Part shown: in pieces, positions 1-5,594 of the stretch | Numbering within the stretch: the first letter of the stretch is position 1 | How the letters are laid out: the number at the start of each line of letters is the position of its first letter | NCBI GenBank assembly: GCA_027458945.1 | Contig: DAIDOU010000169.1 | Span: forward strand, 1-7,529 | Source: Acidobacteriota bacterium | GTDB lineage: Bacteria > Acidobacteriota > Thermoanaerobaculia > Thermoanaerobaculales > Thermoanaerobaculaceae | Length of the DNA: 7,529 nucleotides | Direction: 5' to 3' | Position numbers and translations under genes: made by a program | The notes under the pieces: model-generated | The model's database searches: none | What the model was told of the DNA's origin: nothing | What the model saw: the letters and a program-made list of their open reading frames with translations, nothing else

Positions 1-1674
1 GACCACGAGCTCGGGATTCCCGACCGGGGCGTACCCGACGAAGAGCGCGTGATGGCGCTCGTTCCACGGCAGCTGCTGCCAGGTGACGCCCTCCTGCTTG
101 TGGATCACCTGGGACGTCCCCGTCTTGCCCGCGATGCGGACAGGTAGCGCCGCGAGCCGGCGCGCGGTGCCGCGGGGACCGGCCACGACCAGCTGCATGG
201 CGCGCTGCACCTCGGCGAGCACGGCCGGGGGGAACCCGATCGGCCGCGGCGGGCGACCTTGACCCTCGACCAGGTGGGGCTGGACGAGCAGGCCGCCGTT
301 GACGAGCGCCGAATAGGCGACGGCGAGCTGAATCGGCGTGACCAGGATCGGTCCCTGCCCGATGCCGACGGAGATCGTCTCGCCGCCGTACCACGGCTGG
401 CCGCGCGCCTTGCGACTCCAGGCCTCGTCGGGGACGAGGCCGGAGCTCTCGCCGCCGATCTCGATCCCGGTCGGGCTGCCGAGCCCGAACGCGCGCGCCC
501 ACGCGGCCAGGTGGTCGATCCCGGCGTCGTGGGCGAGATGGTAGAAGAACGAATCGCATGAGACCTCGATCGCCTCGTCGAGGTCGACCCGCCCGTGGCC
601 GCCCTTCTGCCAGCAGCGATAGGGGTGGCCGTAGATGTTGACCGCCCCGGTGCAGTACACGCTGTCGGACGGCGCGCGGATGCCGTCGCGCAGGGCACCG
701 GCGGCGAACAGCGGCTTGATCGTGGAGCCGGGCGGGTAGAGCGCCTGCAAGGCGCGGTCGTGCAGCGGGTCGAGCGGGTCGCTGATCAGCTCGCGCCACT
801 TCGCCGGCTCCAGGTGTCCCGCGAACAGCTCGGGGTCGAACGCCGGCTGCGACAGGAGGACGCGCACGGCGCCGTCGCGAGGGTCGAGCGCCACCACCGC
901 CCCGACCAGTCCGGTCATGGCGGCGGCCGCTTCCTTCTGCAGGTCGAGATCGATCGTCGTGCGCAGCGGGTGGCCCGGCACCGGCGGTTCTTCGGCGAGC
1001 GCCGACACCTGACGGCCGAACGCGTCCACGACCACAACGAGGTTGCCGGGGGTCCCCCCGAGGACGTCCTGGTACGCGCGCTCGATCCCGGAACGGCCGA
1101 CGAGCTCGCCGGAGCGCAGCGCCGGGTCGGCGGCGAGTTGCTCCGGAGAGACCTCGCCGAGCTGGCCGACGAGGTGGGCGACGGCCGCCCCGTTCGGCAA
1201 CGACCGCCGGGTGGCGGGGTGGACGTCGAGCTCGCGGTATTCGGCGCGGTGCGCCGCGATCGTCGCGACCTGGGGCCAGGTCAGATTGTCCGCGATCACC
1301 GACGGCAGGTGTGAGGTGCGGCACGCCCTGGCGAGGCGGGCGTCGATCTCGTCGGCGGATGCGATCCCGAGCGAGGTGAGGAACGCGGCGGTGCGGGCGC
1401 GGTCCTTCATCTCCTCCGGGAAGAGCAGGAGCTGGTAGGTCGGACGGTTGTCGAGGATCACCTCGCCGTGGACGTCGGTGACGGTGCCGCGTGGCGCCTC
1501 GAGGGGGAGGCGGCGGAGGCGGTTGTTCTCCGCCGCGGTGCGCCAGCGCGGGCCCTGCACGATCTGCAGCACCCACAGCCGGACCGCGAGCAGCCCGAAG
1601 CCGAGCGCCGCGGCGACGAGGAGCGTGGCCAGACGTCGCTGGACCGGCCGCAGGTCGTCGCGGACGAAGGTCAT
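1..1674 (-). CDS. mrdA: Penicillin-binding protein 2, elongasome transpeptidase (partial, C-terminus beyond left edge)
   Basis: Class B penicillin-binding protein that cross-links peptidoglycan during side-wall growth, normally paired with the glycosyltransferase RodA. The 558 visible codons read from ATG at 1674. Residues about 16-36 form one N-terminal membrane anchor. The dimerisation/pedestal domain follows (about 55-230, with LEAPRGTVTD near its start and LVGRSGIERAYQDVLGG near its end). The transpeptidase domain then runs from about 265 to the edge. All three active-site motifs are visible: S317-T-I-K320 (SxxK, nucleophilic serine), S372-C-D374 (the SxN position) and K517-T-G-T. GETISVGIGQGPILVTP and HALFVGYAPVGNPE are typical PBP2 stretches. 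E. coli PBP2 is about 630 residues, so some tens of residues are missing. The start codon overlaps the mreD stop as ATGA and no Shine-Dalgarno is evident, which implies translational coupling. Motif 2 has Asp instead of Asn, a substitution I believe is common in PBP2. rodA is expected next, outside the window. Confidence 0.96.
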   Translation of the reverse strand, partial: MTFVRDDLRPVQRRLATLLVAAALGFGLLAVRLWVLQIVQGPRWRTAAENNRLRRLPLEAPRGTVTDVHGEVILDNRPTYQLLLFPEEMKDRARTAAFLTSLGIASADEIDARLARACRTSHLPSVIADNLTWPQVATIAAHRAEYRELDVHPATRRSLPNGAAVAHLVGQLGEVSPEQLAADPALRSGELVGRSGIERAYQDVLGGTPGNLVVVVDAFGRQVSALAEEPPVPGHPLRTTIDLDLQKEAAAAMTGLVGAVVALDPRDGAVRVLLSQPAFDPELFAGHLEPAKWRELISDPLDPLHDRALQALYPPGSTIKPLFAAGALRDGIRAPSDSVYCTGAVNIYGHPYRCWQKGGHGRVDLDEAIEVSCDSFFYHLAHDAGIDHLAAWARAFGLGSPTGIEIGGESSGLVPDEAWSRKARGQPWYGGETISVGIGQGPILVTPIQLAVAYSALVNGGLLVQPHLVEGQGRPPRPIGFPPAVLAEVQRAMQLVVAGPRGTARRLAALPVRIAGKTGTSQVIHKQEGVTWQQLPWNERHHALFVGYAPVGNPELVV

Positions 1675-2174
1675 AGGTGCCGCAACGCGCGCCGCCGCTT
1701 GCGCGCCGGCGATTGCCACGCGCCCCAGGCTCGCTCACCGGCGGCGACGGCCAGGCCGGCGCCGCTCGTCATCGCCACGGTGGCGAGCCCGCCGGCGAAA
1801 CCATGATCGGGCCGCACCCCGAGGGTTACGAGCGCGAGCATCCAAACGGCCTCGCTGCAGGCCGCGGCCAACAGCGAACCGACGATCCAGTACAGAGGTC
1901 CCTCCATCTCGAACCGGCGCACGACCGTCGCGACCACGAACCCCCCCACCGCGCCGGCGATCGCACCGGGACCGATGATACGCTCGCTCATCAAGTCGGT
2001 GGCGAGGCCGGCCGCCAGGCCGGTCCACGCGACCCCGACCGGATCGAACCGCCGGGCAGCGGCGACCACGACGACGAGGATCGGCTGGCACGCCGCCAGC
2101 GCCCACCACAGGTGCCCGGCCGTGAGGCCGAGCTGCAGCAGGGCGGCGAGGACGAAGGCGGCGGCGAGCGTCAT
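1671..2174 (-). CDS. mreD: Rod shape-determining membrane protein MreD
   Basis: Small integral membrane protein of the elongasome that links MreC to the rest of the complex. The product is 167 residues, close to the family's usual 160-180. It is almost entirely hydrophobic, with about five or six helices: the N-terminal segment (MTLAAAFVLAALLQLGL), the ILVVVVAA segment, the glycine/alanine-rich ones around IIGPGAIAGAVGGFVVATVV and LYWIVGSLLAAA, and a last helix before a basic C-terminal tail (SPARKRRRALRHL). MreD is poorly conserved in sequence, so the call rests on hydrophobicity, size and its position between mreC and mrdA. The frame stays open upstream into mreC, but ATG 2174 is the right start: it has a GGAG six nucleotides upstream (2181-2184) and overlaps the mreC stop as ATGA. 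Its own stop overlaps the mrdA start in the same way. Confidence 0.9.
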   Translation of the reverse strand: MTLAAAFVLAALLQLGLTAGHLWWALAACQPILVVVVAAARRFDPVGVAWTGLAAGLATDLMSERIIGPGAIAGAVGGFVVATVVRRFEMEGPLYWIVGSLLAAACSEAVWMLALVTLGVRPDHGFAGGLATVAMTSGAGLAVAAGERAWGAWQSPARKRRRALRHL

Positions 2175-2980
2175 GAGGCGCTCCGGCCGACCGGGGCGAG
2201 CACCAGCACGACCGTGACGTCGGTCGCGCGGGCGGCCAACCGTACCGGCACGACGGTGAACAGCCCGTCGTTCCTGGCCTCTAGCGCCGTGCCGAACAGC
2301 AGCCCCGGCGGGTAGATCCCCTCCGAGCCCGTGGACACCACGCGGGCGTCGGGAGCGACCTTGGTGTAGGGCGGCAAGCCGGTGACGCGAGGCGGGTCGC
2401 CCCCGGTCAGCAGGCCCTCGGACGGCACCCCGGCGATCGACGCGGCCGCCGCCGCCGCGGGGTGGGTGAGCAACTGCACGCGGGAGGAGTGGGCGAGCAC
2501 CTGATCGACGCGCCCGACCAGCCCCGCCCGCCCGAGGACCGGGCCGTCGAGGCGGATGCCGTCGGCCGAGCCGCGGTCGAGCCGGAGCGTGTGGGTGCGC
2601 ACGACGTCCCTGGCCACGACACGGGCAAGCACGGCATGCTCGGCGAGCGACGGATAAGTCGCGAGCAGCTGCGAGCCCTGACGCAGCGCGGCGGCCTCGG
2701 CGCCGAGGAGCTGGTTGGCGCGCCGCAGCTCGCCGTTCTCCTGTCGCAGGCGCCCGAGCTCGGCCAGCGTGGTGCCGAGGTCGGCCTGGCCGGTCCTGAA
2801 CTCCTGCCACGCGGATCCGACCGCGTTGCCGAGGGCGAGCGGCGGTGCCGAGATGGCGGCGACTGCGAGAGCGAGCGCACTGCGGCCGCCCGGCGAGCGG
2901 ACCTGCGCCGCCGACCCCACGTACAGAGCGACGCAGACGACTACGAGTGCGAGGTCGGGTCGGAGCCTGATGCGGGTCAC
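2171..2980 (-). CDS. mreC: Rod shape-determining protein MreC
   Basis: Bitopic periplasmic scaffold of the elongasome that binds PBP2 and signals its activation. The product is 269 residues, usual for the family. It has a short basic cytoplasmic tip (MTRIRLRPD), a membrane helix at about 9-27, a coiled-coil region at about 60-100 (LAELGRLRQENGELRRANQL and following), and then the two-lobed beta domain. Family landmarks are the segment around VVARDVVRTHTLRLDRGSADG, then DGPVLGRAGLVGRV and GLLTGGD, and near the end STGSEGIYPPGLLFGTA, which corresponds to the widely conserved TSG..G.FP.G.PVG stretch. The start is GTG at 2980, only one nucleotide after the mreB stop. No convincing ribosome binding site precedes it, so ribosomes finishing mreB probably reinitiate here. 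A run of six alanines (about residues 174-180) sits in the beta domain and is encoded by a GCG-rich tract. Confidence 0.95.
   Translation of the reverse strand: MTRIRLRPDLALVVVCVALYVGSAAQVRSPGGRSALALAVAAISAPPLALGNAVGSAWQEFRTGQADLGTTLAELGRLRQENGELRRANQLLGAEAAALRQGSQLLATYPSLAEHAVLARVVARDVVRTHTLRLDRGSADGIRLDGPVLGRAGLVGRVDQVLAHSSRVQLLTHPAAAAAASIAGVPSEGLLTGGDPPRVTGLPPYTKVAPDARVVSTGSEGIYPPGLLFGTALEARNDGLFTVVPVRLAARATDVTVVLVLAPVGRSAS
2181..2184 (-). promoter_or_regulatory. Ribosome binding site of mreD
   Basis: Minus-strand GGAG with 6-nt spacing to ATG 2174. It decides the mreD start, since the same frame remains open far upstream into mreC. Confidence 0.6.
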
Positions 2981-2981
2981 G

Positions 2982-4007
2982 TCAATTGATGGCGATCTTC
3001 TTGAGCAGCGCCATGTCGGTCAGCATCCGGCCGGTGCCGCGCACCACCGCGGACACCGGGTCGTCGCAGTGGGCGCACGGGATGCCGGTCTCCTCCCGCA
3101 GGCGCTGGTCGAGGTTGTGCAGCAGCGAGCCGCCGCCGGCGAGCACGATGCCCTTGTCGATGATGTCGGCCGAGAGCTCCGGCGGCGTGCGCTCGAGCGC
3201 CGTGCGCACCGCGTCCACGATCGTGTTCACGGTCTCGGCCAGCGACTCGCGGATCTCCTCGTCGTTGATCGTGAGCGTCTTCGGGATCCCCTCGACGAGA
3301 TCACGGCCCTTGATCTCCATCGTGCGCGACTCGCCGCCCGGCCAGGCGTTACCGAGCTCGATCTTGATCATCTCCGCGGTGCGCTCGCCGATCAGCAGGT
3401 TGTACTTGCGTTTGATGTAGGAGATGATCGCGTCGTCCATCTCGTTGCCGGCGATGCGGACCGAACGCGCGTAGACGATGCCGGCGAGCGAGATCACGGC
3501 CACGTCGGTGGTGCCGCCGCCGATGTCCACGATCATGTTCCCGGTCGGCTCGGTGATCGGCAGGTCGGCGCCGATCGCCGCCGCCATCGCCTGCTCGATC
3601 AGGTAGACCTCCGAGGCGCCGGCGCGCAGCGCGGAGTCCTTCACCGCGCGCTTCTCAACCGGGGTGATCTCGGACGGGACCGAGATGACGATGCGGGGTC
3701 GCACGAACAGGTTGCGGCCGTGCGCCTTGCGAATGAAGTACTCGAGCATCTTCTCGGTGACCTCGAAATCGGCGATCACGCCGTCCTTCATCGGGCGGAT
3801 CGCTGAGATGTTGCCGGGCGTCTTGCCGAGCATGTTCTTCGCCGCCTGGCCGACCGCCTCGACCCGGTTGGTGACGCGGTTGACGGCGACGATCGAAGGC
3901 TCGAAGACGACGATCCCGCGATTGCGCGTGTAGACGAGCGTGGTCGCGGTCCCGAGATCGACCGCGAGATCCGAGGAGAAGAGCGAGAGAATCGAGGCCA
4001 TTCCCAT
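2982..4007 (-). CDS. mreB: Actin-like rod shape-determining protein MreB
   Basis: Cytoplasmic, membrane-bound actin homologue whose ATP-dependent filaments orient the side-wall synthesis machinery. The 341-residue length matches the family. Visible signatures: an amphipathic N-terminus (ASILSLFSSD) for membrane binding; the phosphate-1 loop DLGTATTLVY (17-26); PSEITPVEKRAV in the middle of domain I; the phosphate-2 motif VDIGGGTTD (160-168); RIAGNEMDDAI; and the adenosine motif GIVLAGGGSLL (286-296). It ends with the usual HCDDPVSAVVRGTGRMLT-type block. I chose ATG 4007; a second ATG two codons in (4001) would give a product starting MASIL and cannot be excluded. The gene starts 7 nt after the FecR-domain gene stops, and a GGAGGT lies inside the end of that gene (4022-4027), 14 nt from ATG 4007, somewhat far for an ideal site. 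It is the most conserved gene in the window and anchors the operon assignment. Confidence 0.98.
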   Translation of the reverse strand: MGMASILSLFSSDLAVDLGTATTLVYTRNRGIVVFEPSIVAVNRVTNRVEAVGQAAKNMLGKTPGNISAIRPMKDGVIADFEVTEKMLEYFIRKAHGRNLFVRPRIVISVPSEITPVEKRAVKDSALRAGASEVYLIEQAMAAAIGADLPITEPTGNMIVDIGGGTTDVAVISLAGIVYARSVRIAGNEMDDAIISYIKRKYNLLIGERTAEMIKIELGNAWPGGESRTMEIKGRDLVEGIPKTLTINDEEIRESLAETVNTIVDAVRTALERTPPELSADIIDKGIVLAGGGSLLHNLDQRLREETGIPCAHCDDPVSAVVRGTGRMLTDMALLKKIAIN

Positions 4008-4014
4008 ACGTTTT

Positions 4015-5466
4015 CTATTCGACCTCCACGTACACCTGCTTGCGATCTTCCGCCGTGTTGCCGGCCGGGTCTGTGGCTTTCGTCACGATCGTGTTCCACC
4101 CCTCGTGGCTGAGCGCCACGGCCTTCTTGAACGTGCCGTCCCCCGACACCTCGACCGGCTCGCCGTTGATCGTGACCGTGGCGCCGGGCTCGGTGACCCC
4201 CTGCAGGATGAAGAAGTTCCCCATCTGCGTCGGCTTCTGCACCTCGAGCCGGGGCGGCGTCGTGTCAGTCAACGCCTCGACCCTGGGCCCGGCGAACGCC
4301 TTGAACGACCTCGGCGAGCTCCACTCCGAGTGGATGCCACCGTTGCCGAGCGCCGCAACGCGCCAGTAGTACGTCCCCGGCTTGATGATCTTCAGGACCG
4401 CCGAGTTCCCTTCCAGGCGGTGGGCCGGGAACTCCAGCGTCGAGGCGGCGAAAACGCGCGAGCGACTGACCTGCAGCTCGTAGCCGACGCTCCCGGGAAC
4501 CGGGCGCCAGCCGAGCTCGACGCGGTCGGAGGTGTCCATGTTGACGAGGAAGTTCACCCGCGGCTTCTCCGGGTACGGCACGTCGGGCACCGTCTGCTGC
4601 GGGCCGAGCTTGCCGCCCGGAGCGGCGCTCACCGCTTGCCGCGTCCCCAACTCCATCTGGTCGCCGCTCGCGCCGGTGACCTTCGCGCGGCCGGCGTATG
4701 CGGCCACCAAGGTACCGGAGTCCTCCGCCACCTCGACGCCGACGCGGCTGTCACGCTCGACCTCGGCGCGCGCCGCGTCGGTGACGACCGACGACGAGTT
4801 GGCGGCGGTGAAGACGTTGACCTGCCCGACCTTGACCTTGACCTCGCCGGCCGACGGTGAGCGGCCACCGCGTGCCTCGCGGTGCACCTCGAGCAGCGAA
4901 TCGGAACCGATCTTGTAGACGGCGCCGTCGGAGAACAGGACCTCGGCGAACGCGTCCGGCCCGGTCTTGACGAAATCACCGTTGTACAGCGCCTGTTTCT
5001 CCCGGGCGCGCTCCCAGTTGGTCTGGTTGGCGCGCTGCACCTCGACCTTGCCGTGCAGCGAAATGACCTGGCCGGAGCCGACGAACTCGCGGTTGACGAG
5101 GCCGCCGAGCAGCTCGAAGCGCTGCAGCGCGTCGCCAGCGCGTGCGATGCAGGCGGGGAAGTCCTTGCGATCCCAGTCGGAACGGGCCTCCTCGAGCAGC
5201 CGTGACGCCTGATCGAATTCGCCGGCGAGGTTGTCGGAAAAGCCGGCCCGCCGCACCTGCTCCTGCGCCGCCGCTGCGCGACGCAGCAGGCGCTGGGCCT
5301 TGGCCTCGGGCGGCTCGTGGGTGAGGTAGAAGGCGGTCGCAATCGCGCCGACGACCAGAAGCCCGGCGAACGCGAGCATGCCCCAGCGCTTCGCACCGGC
5401 CACCGACACGACGACCCAATCGACCTCGAAACGTCGTGCCGGCGGGCTCGAAGACGGGGGGCGCAT
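4015..5466 (-). CDS. FecR-domain membrane protein with fibronectin-III-like and Ig-like domains, first gene of the mre operon
   Basis: Predicted single-pass membrane protein of 483 residues whose precise function is unknown. Parts in order: a Pro/Ser-rich basic cytoplasmic tail (1-28); one membrane helix (about 29-48); a helical hairpin rich in Ala, Arg and Glu (about 54-120) that resembles DUF4398/TPR-type helices; a FecR-type beta domain (about 131-260, containing GKVEVQR, LYNGDFVKTGPDAFAEVLFSDG and VYKIGSDSLLEV); a fibronectin-III-like domain (about 298-392, with VELGWRPVPGSVGYELQVS and GTYYWRVAAL); and a C-terminal bacterial Ig-like domain (about 402-483, with VTEPGATVTINGEPVEVSGDG and TKATDPAGNTAED). 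The bulk would lie in the periplasm. FecR domains are best known from anti-sigma/TonB signalling, but no sigma factor or receptor gene is adjacent, so a wall-associated or scaffold role is inferred. I chose ATG 5466; an in-frame TTG two codons upstream (5472) is the alternative. The stop lies 7 nt before mreB, so it should be co-transcribed with the elongasome genes. Confidence 0.88.
   Translation of the reverse strand: MRPPSSSPPARRFEVDWVVVSVAGAKRWGMLAFAGLLVVGAIATAFYLTHEPPEAKAQRLLRRAAAAQEQVRRAGFSDNLAGEFDQASRLLEEARSDWDRKDFPACIARAGDALQRFELLGGLVNREFVGSGQVISLHGKVEVQRANQTNWERAREKQALYNGDFVKTGPDAFAEVLFSDGAVYKIGSDSLLEVHREARGGRSPSAGEVKVKVGQVNVFTAANSSSVVTDAARAEVERDSRVGVEVAEDSGTLVAAYAGRAKVTGASGDQMELGTRQAVSAAPGGKLGPQQTVPDVPYPEKPRVNFLVNMDTSDRVELGWRPVPGSVGYELQVSRSRVFAASTLEFPAHRLEGNSAVLKIIKPGTYYWRVAALGNGGIHSEWSSPRSFKAFAGPRVEALTDTTPPRLEVQKPTQMGNFFILQGVTEPGATVTINGEPVEVSGDGTFKKAVALSHEGWNTIVTKATDPAGNTAEDRKQVYVEVE
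4022..4027 (-). promoter_or_regulatory. Possible ribosome binding site of mreB inside the upstream gene
   Basis: Minus-strand GGAGGT lies within the last codons of the FecR-domain gene, 14 nt from ATG 4007 and 20 nt from ATG 4001. The spacing is longer than optimal for either start, so coupling to translation of the upstream gene probably contributes. Confidence 0.4.
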
Positions 5467-5481
5467 GGTCAAACCCAGCCA

Positions 5482-5511
5482 ACCTTAGCATTCCCGGCGG
5501 ATTCGACGCAA
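5482..5511 (-). promoter_or_regulatory. Candidate promoter for the FecR/mre operon
   Basis: On the minus strand TTGCGT (5511-5506) is followed after 18 nt by TAAGGT (5487-5482), preceded by TG one base earlier (extended -10). TAAGGT fits the relaxed TANNNT -10 seen in high-G+C bacteria. The start point would fall near 5475, only about 9 nt before ATG 5466, giving an almost leaderless message. An alternative pair, TTGCAC (5529-5524) and TCGAAT (5506-5501) with 17-nt spacing, would give a leader of about 28 nt. Confidence 0.3.
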
Positions 5512-5530
5512 CCAGTGAGCGGCGTGCAAC

Positions 5531-5559
5531 TTGCTCGCGGCGAGGCGGTGGGATAGAAT
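5531..5559 (+). promoter_or_regulatory. Sigma70-type promoter for the ppiD-like gene
   Basis: TTGCTC (5531-5536) and TAGAAT (5554-5559) are separated by exactly 17 nt. The -10 hexamer matches the sigma70 consensus at five of six positions and the -35 at three, including the important TTG. Transcription would start near 5566, leaving a leader of roughly 29 nt that includes the ribosome binding site. No start-site data exist here; the call rests on motif and spacing. Confidence 0.5.
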
Positions 5560-5585
5560 CCTTTGCCTTTGGGTTTGGGCGCGAT

Positions 5586-5590
5586 GGAGG
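5586..5590 (+). promoter_or_regulatory. Ribosome binding site of the ppiD-like gene
   Basis: GGAGG lies 4 nt before ATG 5595 and fixes that codon as the start. The ATG at 5584, which overlaps the site, is in another frame and leads to a product with no recognisable family features. Confidence 0.75.
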
Positions 5591-5594
5591 CGGA

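Larger units (their letters stand above)
5467..5594. promoter_or_regulatory. Divergent control region between the mre operon and the foldase gene
   Basis: This 128-nt gap is the only real intergenic space in the window. It must carry the start signals for both the leftward FecR/mre operon and the rightward ppiD-like gene. It is visibly richer in A+T near both gene starts than the surrounding coding DNA. The octamer TGGGTTTG occurs once in each leader, in opposite orientation (minus strand at 5470-5477, plus strand at 5570-5577). Confidence 0.7.

Noticed and set aside
595..1314. 239-codon plus-strand open frame antisense to mrdA
   Set aside because: Shadow of the PBP2 gene; no domain features, and the minus-strand frame carries the full set of transpeptidase motifs.
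2442..2459. GCG/GCC trinucleotide tract in mreC as a possible phase-variable repeat
   Set aside because: It encodes only six alanines, is interrupted (not a perfect repeat), and length changes in threes would not shift the frame; ordinary for a high-G+C gene.
2175..2810. Upstream extension of mreD to give a 379-residue protein
   Set aside because: The extension is a shifted reading of mreC, rich in Arg, Pro and Ala. ATG 2174 has a good ribosome binding site and gives the usual MreD length.
2715..3806. 363-codon plus-strand open frame across mreC and mreB
   Set aside because: Low-complexity Arg/Asp/His-rich product antisense to two highly conserved genes; no ribosome binding site or family signature.
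3940..4860. 306-codon plus-strand open frame antisense to the FecR-domain gene
   Set aside because: Arg/Leu/His/Asp-rich composition without a family signature, overlapping mreB and the FecR-domain gene on the other strand.
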